Source: CAWDZK01 sp963726615
GTDB taxonomy: Bacteria > Actinomycetota > Actinomycetes > JACCUZ01
Assembly: GCA_963726615.1 (NCBI GenBank)
Contig: CAVSCX010000010.1
Span: 186,001 to 250,000, forward strand
Direction: 5' to 3'
DNA: 64,000 bases
A program made the translations under genes and the position numbers. Below, piece after piece: positions 1-9,463 of this stretch (its first letter is position 1; each line of letters opens with the position of its first letter). The notes beneath the pieces were generated by a model. The model worked only from the letters and a program-made list of their open reading frames with translations, did no database searches and had not been told where the DNA came from.

Positions 1-1
1 G

Positions 2-904
2 GCCAAGGTCGTGGACGTCGACGCGCACGAGGGTCCTGTCTACCTGGCGGGCTCGGACGCGCTGTACTTCACCACGCTGCCGCGGGTGCGCCGTGAGGCC
101 GGCCTGGACGTCCCGCTCGTGGACATCCGCAAGGTCGTCCTGGACGGCTACCGGTTCCCCGTCGGGCGTGAGCGGGTGTCCGTGGTCCGCCCGCAGGCGA
201 ACGCGGCGAACGGCATGTTCCTGTCGCGGGACGGCCGGCTGATCGTGTGCGAGCAGGGCAGCTGGTTCCAGCCGGCCCGGCTCAGCCTGGTCGACCCGGT
301 GACCGGTGCGGCGGCGGGACTGGTGGACCGGCGCGGCGGCGCCCGGCTCGGCTCGCCCAACGACGTCGTCCAGCGACATGACGGCACCATCTGGTTCACC
401 GATCCGTCCTACGGGTTCCTCCAGGGCTTCCGGCCGCGACCCGAGCTGCCCGACGCCGTCTACCGGCTGGACCCGTCGACCGGCTCGCTCGCCGTGGTCG
501 ACGACTCGTTCGACAAGCCCAACGGGGTGGCCTTCTCCCCGGACGGCTCGGTGCTCTACGTCACCGACAGCGGGGCCAACCACGAGCCCGGCAGCTACGA
601 CCCCGGCCGTCCGCACCGAGTCGTCGCGCTGGATGTCGACGGCCGCGGGTCCGTGAGCGGACGCCGAGTCCTGGCCGACATCAGCCCGGGCTTCCCCGAC
701 GGCGTCACGACGGACGAGGAGGGGCGGGTCTACGTCTCGTCGCCATCCGGCGTCCAGGTTCTTACCCCCGACGGTCGTCCGCTCGGGCAGATCGACGTGC
801 CCGGCGCCGTGAACTTCACGTTCGGCGGACCGGCGGGCGACGTCCTGTACATCACCGCAGACACTGCCGTCTGGGCGGCCGTGCTCGACACGAGAGGAGC
901 GTGA
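2..904 (+). CDS. SMP-30/gluconolactonase/LRE family protein (5' end probably outside window)
   Basis: A six-bladed beta-propeller lactonase/esterase-like protein of the SMP-30/gluconolactonase family, which hydrolyses sugar lactones or related esters using a bound divalent metal. The family hallmark EGPVY occurs within the first dozen residues, SPNDVV and WFTDPSYGF lie near residues 115-140, and KPNGVAFSPDG plus LYVTDSG follow in the middle. These carry the usual metal-binding Glu/Asn/Asp positions. The frame is open to the left window edge, so the true start may lie upstream; the first in-window start codon is GTG at 11, which would give 297 residues. The stop overlaps the next start by 4 bases (GTGA), so the two genes are translationally coupled. 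Substrate is not known. Confidence 0.85.
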   Translation, partial: AKVVDVDAHEGPVYLAGSDALYFTTLPRVRREAGLDVPLVDIRKVVLDGYRFPVGRERVSVVRPQANAANGMFLSRDGRLIVCEQGSWFQPARLSLVDPVTGAAAGLVDRRGGARLGSPNDVVQRHDGTIWFTDPSYGFLQGFRPRPELPDAVYRLDPSTGSLAVVDDSFDKPNGVAFSPDGSVLYVTDSGANHEPGSYDPGRPHRVVALDVDGRGSVSGRRVLADISPGFPDGVTTDEEGRVYVSSPSGVQVLTPDGRPLGQIDVPGAVNFTFGGPAGDVLYITADTAVWAAVLDTRGA

Positions 905-2049
905 CCGCCATGACCGCGGTCCGTACGCGCAGGATCCTGGACACCGCCGGCACCGACGCGGTCCTGACGGCTGCCGAAGAGTTCGCCGCCGACAAGAAGT
1001 ACCGCGTCGTCATCGCCGTCGTCGACGCGTCCGGCCGGCTGCTCGCGCTGCGGCGCACCGAGGATGCCCAGCTGGCGAGCGACCAGGTCGCGATCGACAA
1101 GGCGCGTACCGCGGCGATCTTCGTACGGCCGAGCCGCGAGATCGAGGAGCAGGTCAACGGCGGCCGGCTCGGGGGACTGGCGTTGCACGGCGCCCGGGCG
1201 CTGATCGGCGGCATCCCACTTGTCGTCGACGGCGAGGTCGTCGGAGCGATCGGGACCAGCGGCGAGACCACCGGGCAGGACGAGTCCGTCTCGCTCGCGG
1301 GAGCCGCGGCCACGTTCAGCACTCGCGAGGTGCCCGCCCTGTCGCAGTCCTCCGCACGGGCAGCCGCCGACGCAGCCGCAGCGGTGGCGACGGCACGTGG
1401 GGTGGCCCCGGTGGTGGCAGTCGTCGACGCCGGCGGCGACCTCGTCCACCTGTGGCGGCCAGACGCGGCGCAGGTCGCGAGCGTCGGCGTCGCTACCGAC
1501 AAGGCGCGCACGGCTGCGCTGTTCCGCCGGCCGAGCAAGGACTTCGAGGACCAGGCGTCCGGCGGTCGTCCGGCCGCATTGCACCTGGCCGGCGCCGTCC
1601 CCCTCCAGGGGGGAATGCCGATCACGGTCGACGGTCACGTCGTGGGCGCGGTAGGCGTCAGCGGCGCCTCGTCGGCCGACGAGGACCAGGAGATCTCGGT
1701 CGTCGGCCAGCTGGCCGGGGAGGAGGCGGCCGGCGGCGCAGGCTCCCACGAGGCGGTGTTCTTCCCACGGCAGGTGGTGCGCGAGAAGTTCGAGACCGGG
1801 GGACTGCTGGTCGACACCGCCGGCTACAAGGTCGACGCCGGACGACGCACTGCGCCCGGAGAGGTGGAGCTGCACGACGACGTCGTCGACATCATGCACG
1901 TGGTCGAAGGGGCGGCCACCGTGGTGGCCGGCACGGCGACCCATGAGCTGGGCGAGGGCGACGTCCTGGTGATCCCCAACGGCGTCCCGCACCAGTTCGT
2001 CGACGTGTCGGAGCCGTTCCTGTACTTCGTGGCCAAGGTCGAGGCGTGA
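901..2049 (+). CDS. Tandem GlcG/HbpS (DUF336) domains fused to a C-terminal cupin
   Basis: This 382-residue protein has two successive GlcG/HbpS-like domains (about residues 10-135 and 145-285). Each contains a VVDASG/VVDAGG strand, a TDKARTAA or IDKARTAA helix and a GG(I/M)P(L/I) turn. A cupin barrel follows (about 305-380), with paired HDDVVDIMHVVEG and IPNGVPHQF motifs that supply putative metal-binding His residues. GlcG/HbpS domains bind haem or small ligands and often sit beside catabolic enzymes; two copies plus a cupin in one chain is unusual. It overlaps the upstream lactonase gene by 4 bases and is followed one base later by another SMP-30 gene, so it probably belongs to the same catabolic step. 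A catalytic role is inferred, not shown. Confidence 0.8.
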   Translation: MTAMTAVRTRRILDTAGTDAVLTAAEEFAADKKYRVVIAVVDASGRLLALRRTEDAQLASDQVAIDKARTAAIFVRPSREIEEQVNGGRLGGLALHGARALIGGIPLVVDGEVVGAIGTSGETTGQDESVSLAGAAATFSTREVPALSQSSARAAADAAAAVATARGVAPVVAVVDAGGDLVHLWRPDAAQVASVGVATDKARTAALFRRPSKDFEDQASGGRPAALHLAGAVPLQGGMPITVDGHVVGAVGVSGASSADEDQEISVVGQLAGEEAAGGAGSHEAVFFPRQVVREKFETGGLLVDTAGYKVDAGRRTAPGEVELHDDVVDIMHVVEGAATVVAGTATHELGEGDVLVIPNGVPHQFVDVSEPFLYFVAKVEA

Positions 2050-2050
2050 G

Positions 2051-3660
<1,610 letters not shown>

Positions 3661-3664
<4 letters not shown>

Positions 3665-4281
3665 GCAAGGGACTGACCGTGGGCGCGGTGCTGCCCGACT
3701 TCGAGCTGCCCGACGACGCCGGCGTCACTCATCGCCTGTCCGAGCTGCAGGGCGACGACGCCCTCGTGCTCCAGCTGGGCCGCGGCGAGCACTGCCCGCG
3801 AGAGCGGCAGCACCACAAGGAGCTGCTCCGGCTCCAGGAGCTGGTGCCGGTCGCCTTCACCAAGCTCGTCACGATCCTGCCCAACGACCTGCACGACACC
3901 AACAAGATGCGGACCGCCACCGGCGCCTGGTGGACCTTCCTGTGCGACACCGACCTCGAGGTCCAGCGCGCCCTGGAGATCGACGAGTACACGGACCTGC
4001 ACCACCCCGCTACCGTTCCGCACACCGTGGTGCTCGCACCGGGGCTTGTCGTCGACAAGGTCTACTGCGGCTACTGGTTCTGGGGCCGCCCTTCGGTGGA
4101 CCAGCTCTGGGCCGACCTGCAGGACCTGTTCCGCCGTACGAAAGCCGACTTCGACCCGACCACCGCGGAGGCCCGGGCGGCCTGGGCGGCCCAGCAGGCC
4201 GCGGACGCAGAGGCGGTCCCGGCACCGCGTGCCGGGGCCACCCGGGGCACCCGGAAGCGGAAGGTCGCCGCATCCCGCTGA
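3661..4281 (+). CDS. Peroxiredoxin-like (AhpC/TSA, thioredoxin fold) protein
   Basis: A 206-residue thioredoxin-fold protein of the AhpC/TSA-like group. It begins with the typical LPDFELPDDAG entry and has a single candidate peroxidatic Cys at residue 45 in GRGEHCPRERQ. Most relatives carry FxRGxWCPxCR here, so this copy lacks the second Cys of a CxxC. The body contains YTDLHHPATVPHTVVL and YCGYWFWGRPS, shared with the paralogue at 12253-12765. The tail (about 165-206) is Ala/Lys/Arg-rich and disordered. It is the last gene of the four-gene operon and may protect the pathway from oxidants or act as a redox partner; neither is shown by sequence. Confidence 0.8.
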
Positions 4282-4433
4282 GGATCGCTGCCGGCGGCCG
4301 GCTCGGGCACCCGTCCCGTCGGTCCGACACTGGATGTTCACGTCGGGCCGCGAGGGGTCTACCTTCGAGACGGACCAGGTGGCGGCGCAGCACACCGAGG
4401 TCGCTCCCGCCGGGACCTTGGGAGGCGATCCAG

Positions 4434-5315
4434 ATGATGCCCAGTGATCCCCGTGACCCCACGGGTGTCCAGGTGCCCGACGGGGCCGCGGAAGCACCCG
4501 CGGCGCCGATAGAGAAGCGACGGGAACCGACTCCGAGCCGGCGACGACTCACGGCGTTCCGCGTGCTTGCGGTCCTGCCGATTCTGCTCTTCCTGGTGAA
4601 CGGCACCAACCTGCTGGCTCCCTGGGCATTCGTGATCACCCCCGACGAGGCGAACCCGGAGCCGCACCGGTGGTTCTTCGCGGTGTCCGCCGCTGCGGAT
4701 CTCTTCTTGCTCGTGAGCTTCGCCGGTCTGGTCCTGCGCCCCCGCCTGACCGCTCTCGCGGCGACGGTCGCCATGAGCCTGGCCGTCGTGGCGGTCACGA
4801 TCGTGCCCCTCCAGCCGGAGTTCCTCTTCCTGCTCGCCTTCATCGTGCCGGCTGTCGTCGCCTATCCGTACTGGCGTGACCTGCGCGACCTGCGCGGCTG
4901 GTGGTCCGGGGCCTGGCGCCCGCTTCTGGCGTTCGGGCTAGCGGTGGGCCTTGTCGTGCTCGCGACGTCGGTCGTCGCGATGCGCCGACAGATCGTCAAC
5001 GACGACTCCGTCGCGGATGCGAACTGGTGGAACGACTACGCCGAGCATTCTGCCGACATTGCGCTCGTCGGTCTGATCGCGGTCAGTCGCGCGCCCGGCA
5101 GCCTGATCTTGCGCGGCACGCTGAGCGCAGTGTGGGTGTACCTCGGCGCCGTCGCCGCGTTCGTCCTGCCGGATGCTTCCGGCAGCTGGGGGGTGGCCGG
5201 TGGCACCGCGGCGATCGCGATCGGCATCGTCTTCGGCCTGGCGACCTGGCGGGGATCCACCCCGCCGGTCCGGCGGCTGCCACGCCAGCGCGGGGCACCA
5301 GCCGCACCCGACTGA
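4434..5315 (+). CDS. Polytopic integral membrane protein of unknown function
   Basis: A 293-residue protein not assigned to a named family. After a charged, disordered N-terminus of about 40 residues come roughly six to seven hydrophobic helices, for example VLAVLPILLFLVNG, LFLLVSFAGLVL, FLFLLAFIVPAVVAYPYW and LAFGLAVGLVVLATSVVAM. A polar loop with NDDSVADANWWNDYAEHS separates the last helices. The ATG at 4434 is preceded by GGAGG at 4421-4425, which fixes this start over the much longer open frame upstream. It stands alone on the plus strand after the lactonase operon. No catalytic motif was recognised. Confidence 0.7.
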   Translation: MMPSDPRDPTGVQVPDGAAEAPAAPIEKRREPTPSRRRLTAFRVLAVLPILLFLVNGTNLLAPWAFVITPDEANPEPHRWFFAVSAAADLFLLVSFAGLVLRPRLTALAATVAMSLAVVAVTIVPLQPEFLFLLAFIVPAVVAYPYWRDLRDLRGWWSGAWRPLLAFGLAVGLVVLATSVVAMRRQIVNDDSVADANWWNDYAEHSADIALVGLIAVSRAPGSLILRGTLSAVWVYLGAVAAFVLPDASGSWGVAGGTAAIAIGIVFGLATWRGSTPPVRRLPRQRGAPAAPD

Positions 5316-5461
5316 GTCCGTCGGGTGGAGGGGGAGATGCGCTTGACCCAGAGCCGGATCGCCCGACCCGGCCGGGGCAGGCCGATCCGGTGCCGGAGCG
5401 GCAGCATCCAGCTAGGCTCGGCGCCGAACCGCCCCTTCCGAGGAGCCAGGAGGTGAACGCG

Positions 5462-5842
5462 ATGAGCGGACGTGTCGTGCACTTCGAGATTCCCGCCGAC
5501 GACCCCGCGCGGGCGCAGGAGTTCTACCGGTCTGCGTTCGGCTGGAAGATCGACTCCATGCCGGACATGGGGTACGCGATGTTGAGCACGACCTCCACCG
5601 ACGAGCGGGGGGCGCCCGCCGATCCCGGGGCGATCAACGGCGGGATGCTCAGGCGTCAGCCGCCGTGGACCACCCCGGTCGTCACCATCGAGGTGGACGA
5701 CATCGAGGTGGCGCTGAAGACGATCGGCTCGCTCGGCGGCGCGACCGCTCGGGAGAAGATGCCCGTCGGTGACATGGGATTTGCCGCCTACTTCACCGAC
5801 TGCGAGGGAAACCTGATGGGGCTCTGGCAGAACGCCGGCTGA
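5462..5842 (+). CDS. VOC (glyoxalase/bleomycin resistance-like) family protein
   Basis: A 126-residue single VOC-fold protein. It begins with VVHFEIPADDPARAQEFY, the common first beta-alpha unit in which the early His/Glu pair can bind metal, and ends with TDCEGNLMGLWQ, equivalent to the D-x-E-G-N motif of the family. Similar small proteins are dioxygenase- or glyoxalase-like, and many have no known substrate. An AGGAGG ribosome-binding site at 5448-5453 supports the ATG at 5462. Three other VOC proteins occur in this window (38966-39376, 39439-39825, 56587-56970), all different from this one. Confidence 0.85.
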   Translation: MSGRVVHFEIPADDPARAQEFYRSAFGWKIDSMPDMGYAMLSTTSTDERGAPADPGAINGGMLRRQPPWTTPVVTIEVDDIEVALKTIGSLGGATAREKMPVGDMGFAAYFTDCEGNLMGLWQNAG

Positions 5843-5956
5843 GTGGGGCGGCCCCGGGCGGGTCAGCGTGGGGGGCAGCCGTTGTGGGAAAGGGACTCCG
5901 CCCCTCCACAGGAGTAGTCGGACGGCTGATGGTGTCGGACCTGCACGCGGCCGACG

Positions 5957-7153
5957 TCACCTCCCTGCGAGAGGTGCGGGTACGGCGCTGATCAGGCGCG
6001 ACAGGTCGTCGTCGTCGTTGTAGTAGTGCACGGACGCACGGACCAGGTCGGGCAGGTTGCGGGCCGGGAGGTCGAGCCGGGCGTAATCGACGAGGGACAC
6101 GCTCGTGTTCACCCGGCGGGCGGAGAGCGCCCGCGCCACGTCGTCGGCGGCCACGCCGTCGACGGTGAAGGTGACGATGCCGCAGCGGCGCTGCCCCTTG
6201 TCGTGCACGTGCACCCCCGGCAGTGCGCCGAGGCGGGTGCGCAGCGTGTCTGCCAGCAGGGTCACCCGGTCCTCGATGGCGTCCAACCCCAGGTCGAGCG
6301 CGTAGCCGACGGCGACGCCGAGGCCGATCTTCCCGGCGTAGTTGGTCTCCCAGTTCTCGAAGCGGCGGGCGTCCGGGCGGATCTGGTACTCGTCCGGCGC
6401 GGTCCAGGTGGCGGCGTGCAGGTCGAGAAACGGCGGTTCCAGCTCCGGGACGAGGCTGCGCCGGACGTACAGGAAGCCGGTGCCGCGGGGGCCGCGCAGG
6501 TACTTGCGTCCGGTTCCGGCCAGGATGTCGCAGCGGATGCGCCTGACGTCCACCGGCAGCTGGCCCAGCGACTGGCAGGCGTCGAGCAGGAAGATGACCC
6601 CCGCTGCGCGGGTAAGGGCGCCGATCGCCTCGGCCGGGTTGACGAGTCCACCTCCGGTGGGGACGTGGGTGATGGCGACAAGCCGCACCGGCCCGGCCCG
6701 GTCGTCCCGGAGTCGTGAGGCGAGGTCGTCCAGGGACACCTGTCCGTGCTCGTCGTCCTCCACGACCTCCACGACCGCACCGGTGCTCCGGGCGACCTGC
6801 AGCAACGCGATGACGTTGCTCGCGTACTCCGCTCGGGCGGTGAGGATGCGGTCGCCCCGCGCGAACCGCATGGCGTAGAACGCCATGTCCCAGGCCCGGG
6901 TGGCGTTCTCCACGACGGCGATCTCGTCGGGGTCGCAACCGACCAGCCGGGCCAGGTTGACATACGTCGCCTCCAGCGCGTCGACCGCGGCGGCCGCGGC
7001 CTCGTACCCGCCGGTCTCTGCCTCCGCACGGAGGTGTCCGATGACGGCGTCGGTGACCTGCACCGGCGGCAGAGCCGCACCGGCGTTGTTCAGGTGGGCG
7101 ACGTTCGCGGTACCCGGGGTGTCGCGCCGGGCCCGATCGACATCGATGCTCAT
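5957..7153 (-). CDS. Class V aminotransferase (cysteine desulfurase-like, PLP-dependent)
   Basis: A 398-residue fold-type I PLP enzyme. The substrate entry motif AHLNNAGAALPP is near the N-terminus. A cofactor-binding loop ENATRAWDMAFYAM follows at about 80-95, then ITHVPTGGG and LLDACQSLGQ with the PLP-contacting Asp. The Schiff-base Lys is in GTGRKYLRGPRGTGFLYV at about residue 215. The C-terminal domain ends in VRASVHYYNDDDDL, typical of the group that includes isopenicillin-N-epimerase-like and selenocysteine lyase-like enzymes. It could be a desulfurase, lyase or epimerase. A TAGCGT box six bases ahead of the ATG suggests a leaderless transcript. Confidence 0.85.
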   Translation of the reverse strand: MSIDVDRARRDTPGTANVAHLNNAGAALPPVQVTDAVIGHLRAEAETGGYEAAAAAVDALEATYVNLARLVGCDPDEIAVVENATRAWDMAFYAMRFARGDRILTARAEYASNVIALLQVARSTGAVVEVVEDDEHGQVSLDDLASRLRDDRAGPVRLVAITHVPTGGGLVNPAEAIGALTRAAGVIFLLDACQSLGQLPVDVRRIRCDILAGTGRKYLRGPRGTGFLYVRRSLVPELEPPFLDLHAATWTAPDEYQIRPDARRFENWETNYAGKIGLGVAVGYALDLGLDAIEDRVTLLADTLRTRLGALPGVHVHDKGQRRCGIVTFTVDGVAADDVARALSARRVNTSVSLVDYARLDLPARNLPDLVRASVHYYNDDDDLSRLISAVPAPLAGR

Positions 7154-7159
7154 CCCGGC

Positions 7160-7165
7160 ACGCTA
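7160..7165 (-). promoter_or_regulatory. Putative -10 box of a leaderless promoter
   Basis: TAGCGT on the minus strand ends 6 bases before the ATG of the class V aminotransferase, and no Shine-Dalgarno sequence lies between. This is the arrangement of actinobacterial leaderless mRNAs. Inferred from spacing only. Confidence 0.45.
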
Positions 7166-7215
7166 GACCTCGTATCGGCAGGTTCGTCGGCTCCCCGGGA
7201 CCGGGCAGCTCGGCC

Positions 7216-7221
7216 TACCCT
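7216..7221 (+). promoter_or_regulatory. Putative -10 box of a leaderless promoter
   Basis: TACCCT ends 6 bases before the ATG at 7228 of the small Cys-rich protein gene; no ribosome-binding site is present. It faces the divergent -10 box of the aminotransferase gene 50 bp away. Confidence 0.4.
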
Positions 7222-7227
7222 GGCCGC

Positions 7228-7395
7228 ATGCGACGGGTCCTGAGAGCTGCGGTCCTGATGTACCTGCTGGCGGCACTCACCGGGAAGGTGCTCGAGGCCG
7301 CCGGGATGTCCCGCTGCGGGTGCTCCGCCGACTGCTGGTGCCGCCGGCCGGGTCTGTCAGCCTTCCGGTGGGTCTTCCCCGCGGGTCACCGGTAG
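7228..7395 (+). CDS. Small Cys-rich conserved-type protein (55 aa)
   Basis: A short open frame of 55 residues. Residues about 5-20 are hydrophobic (VLRAAVLMYLLAALTG), so the protein may be membrane-inserted or carry a weak signal. It then has a compact C-x-C-x4-C-x-C cluster (MSRCGCSADCWCRRPG), and ends in an aromatic tail LSAFRWVFPAGHR. Four closely spaced Cys after a single helix suggest metal binding or a redox role. The ATG has a -10-like TACCCT six bases upstream. Similar RCGCS..CWC...GLS..RWVFP peptides are, from memory, found in other actinobacteria, but this was not checked. Function unknown. Confidence 0.6.
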   Translation: MRRVLRAAVLMYLLAALTGKVLEAAGMSRCGCSADCWCRRPGLSAFRWVFPAGHR

Positions 7396-7466
7396 TCCCA
7401 CCTGCGAACGGGGACGGCGTCCCCCTGCTCGGCCCTCCCGGGTGAGCCGGTGGACGGCCCCGGCGC

Positions 7467-8099
7467 TCAGGGGCGTAGTGAGAAGGGCGGGTACTGGTCG
7501 GTGACCAGGATGTAGGCGTAGCCGACCACCCTGTTGTGCCAGCGGATCACGCCTTCCACGTAGTCGAAGAGCCCGCGAGGGTAGCGGCCGGTGAACAGGA
7601 TCGCGAACCACGCCCCGATCACCACGAACACCGCGCCGAGGTACAAGAAGACGAGCACCACGAAGTGCGGGATCGCGAGAAACCACTTCACCAGCGGGAG
7701 CCAGCGGTTCAGCCCCTGCTTCGCGTCCGGGTAGTCGAACCCCAGACGGACCGACTGCTCCTCGTCGGTCGATGGGTACCGGTCGTCCATCAGCGCGACG
7801 TACACACCGACCCGGTTGCTGAAGCGCAGCAGCTCGAGGTTCCAGTCGAACCACCAGCGTGGGTACTTCTGCCGGAACACGATCATGAACAGCGGCGGCA
7901 GGAAGAGCAGCCCTGTGCCACCGACCGCGATGACGGTGGTGCTCGACCCCTCGCCGAAGTCCCCGCCCGGGTAGCCGCCGATGCTCGAGATCACGATCGC
8001 GATCGGGATGACAGTGAGGATGCGGAAGGCGGTGGAGAGCCGGTCGAGGTCACGGTCGGGGTAGTCGACCGAGAACTGCACAGGATGATCGCCGTTCAT
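7467..8099 (-). CDS. DUF4389 domain-containing membrane protein
   Basis: A 210-residue membrane protein with two similar DUF4389-type halves. Signature features are a hydrophobic segment followed by FRQKYPRWWFDWNLELLRFSNRVG, then LGFDYPDAKQGLNRWLPLVKWFLAIPHF and FTGRYPRGLFDYVEGVIRWHNRV. The YPR(G/W)(L/W)FD repeat appears in both halves. ATG at 8099 gives an N-terminus (NGDHPVQFSVDYPDRD) that matches the family; an upstream extension in the same frame looks non-coding. DUF4389 proteins have no established biochemical role. The gene is monocistronic between the small Cys-rich gene and the antiporter, both on the other side of spacers. Confidence 0.85.
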   Translation of the reverse strand: MNGDHPVQFSVDYPDRDLDRLSTAFRILTVIPIAIVISSIGGYPGGDFGEGSSTTVIAVGGTGLLFLPPLFMIVFRQKYPRWWFDWNLELLRFSNRVGVYVALMDDRYPSTDEEQSVRLGFDYPDAKQGLNRWLPLVKWFLAIPHFVVLVFLYLGAVFVVIGAWFAILFTGRYPRGLFDYVEGVIRWHNRVVGYAYILVTDQYPPFSLRP

Positions 8100-8223
8100 G
8101 GGGTCGATCCTCTCGGCTTCGGACGGGCACTGCAGGACACCCCCCACCCTGCTCGTGACCGCGGCGCCTGGCAACGCCTGCCCGGTCCGGTGCGTGTCCA
8201 GTGTCTCGGGCCGTCCAGTCGGC

Positions 8224-9453
8224 TCACATGGTGGTCGCGGTCATCGGCTCCCGGTCCCGCGGTGCCGGGATCTCGGGCGTCGCGTCGCCGCGCAGGAGGC
8301 CGAGCGCCACGAGCGGGAAGACGAGCACCGACAGCAGCCCGGCCGTGACCATGGCGGCGCCGGTGACCGGGGAGATCCGGTCCAGCTCCACGCCGATCTG
8401 TGCGGCGGCGACGATGAACGGCAGCGACGTGGCCTGCAGCAGCGCGACCGCGAGGGTCGACCGGCCGCCGAGCGCCCGCAGCTGCAGCAGGGCAGGCAGA
8501 CCGCGCATGGCGAGCAGGGCCAGCAGGAACACCGGCACGCGCAGCAGGGCCGACGGCTGGTCGAACAGTCCCTGCAGGTCCAGCCGCGCGCCGCTGCTCA
8601 CGAAGAAGACCGGGATCAGGAAGCCGAACCCGATCGCCTCGAGCTTGGTGCGGAACGCCGGGTGGGTCGACGAGTCACGGTCGACCAGCCCGACGACGAC
8701 TCCGGCGAGGAACGCGCCGAGGATGCTCTCGAGTCCGACCCGCTCGGCCAGCGCGGTGAAGGCCACCAGCAGGACCACGGCGAACCGCACCCGGATCTCG
8801 GCGGTGGTGTCCTGCAGCCGGACCAGGACGTCACCGAGACGCATCGTGCGTCCCGCCCGGGACACGACGACTCCGGTCACGACGACGAGCAGCACGAACA
8901 GCCCGAGCAGCGACAGCCGGCTCCCCGTGCTGCTGTCGGAGGCGGAGAACAGCAGGGAGAGCAGCACGATGGCGGCGAAGTCCGCGACTGTGGCTGCGAG
9001 GATGGCGCTCTGCCCGATGCGGCTCTCGGCCTGGCCGGAGTCCTTCAGGACGGGCACGACAAGCCCCAGCGACGTCGCCGACAGGGCGATGACGACCAGG
9101 ACCGGGCTGCTGACCCAGCCTGCCGCGTCCAGCGCCAGCCCGACGGGCACTCCCAGGGCGAGAGTCACGAGGTAGCCGACCACCGCCCCGCGCAGCAGCG
9201 CGCCCTTCAGCCGGCGCACGTCGATCTCCAGGCCGGAGAGGAACAGCAGGAAGGCCAGCCCGATCAGGCTGAGCACCTGCACGGGCAGGTCCACCTCGAC
9301 CCAGCCCAGCACGGCCGGGCCGAGCGCGATCCCGGCGACAAGCTCGAGAACGACCGAGGGAAGGCGCAGCCGGGGTGCGAAGCCCAGCGTCAGGGGCGCC
9401 AGGGCGCCGACCAGGACGACGAGGAACAGGTTGTCGAACGACACGTCGGGCAT
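8224..9453 (-). CDS. CPA2-type cation:proton antiporter (Na+/H+ exchanger domain)
   Basis: A 409-residue protein with about 12 transmembrane helices, of the monovalent cation:proton antiporter-2 (KefB/GerN-like) family that exchanges Na+ or K+ for protons. Recognisable features are LRLPSVVLELVAGIALGPAVLGW near the N-terminus, FLLFLSGLEIDVRRL, SATSLGLVVPVLKDSG, and FGFLIPVFFVSSGARLDLQGL near residue 285. There is no C-terminal TrkA-N or TrkA-C domain; the chain stops after a short cytosolic tail. The ATG at 9453 begins 11 bases after the stop of the flavin oxidoreductase gene, so the two genes are probably cotranscribed. Confidence 0.87.
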   Translation of the reverse strand: MPDVSFDNLFLVVLVGALAPLTLGFAPRLRLPSVVLELVAGIALGPAVLGWVEVDLPVQVLSLIGLAFLLFLSGLEIDVRRLKGALLRGAVVGYLVTLALGVPVGLALDAAGWVSSPVLVVIALSATSLGLVVPVLKDSGQAESRIGQSAILAATVADFAAIVLLSLLFSASDSSTGSRLSLLGLFVLLVVVTGVVVSRAGRTMRLGDVLVRLQDTTAEIRVRFAVVLLVAFTALAERVGLESILGAFLAGVVVGLVDRDSSTHPAFRTKLEAIGFGFLIPVFFVSSGARLDLQGLFDQPSALLRVPVFLLALLAMRGLPALLQLRALGGRSTLAVALLQATSLPFIVAAAQIGVELDRISPVTGAAMVTAGLLSVLVFPLVALGLLRGDATPEIPAPRDREPMTATTM

Positions 9454-9463
9454 GGCAGGCTCC

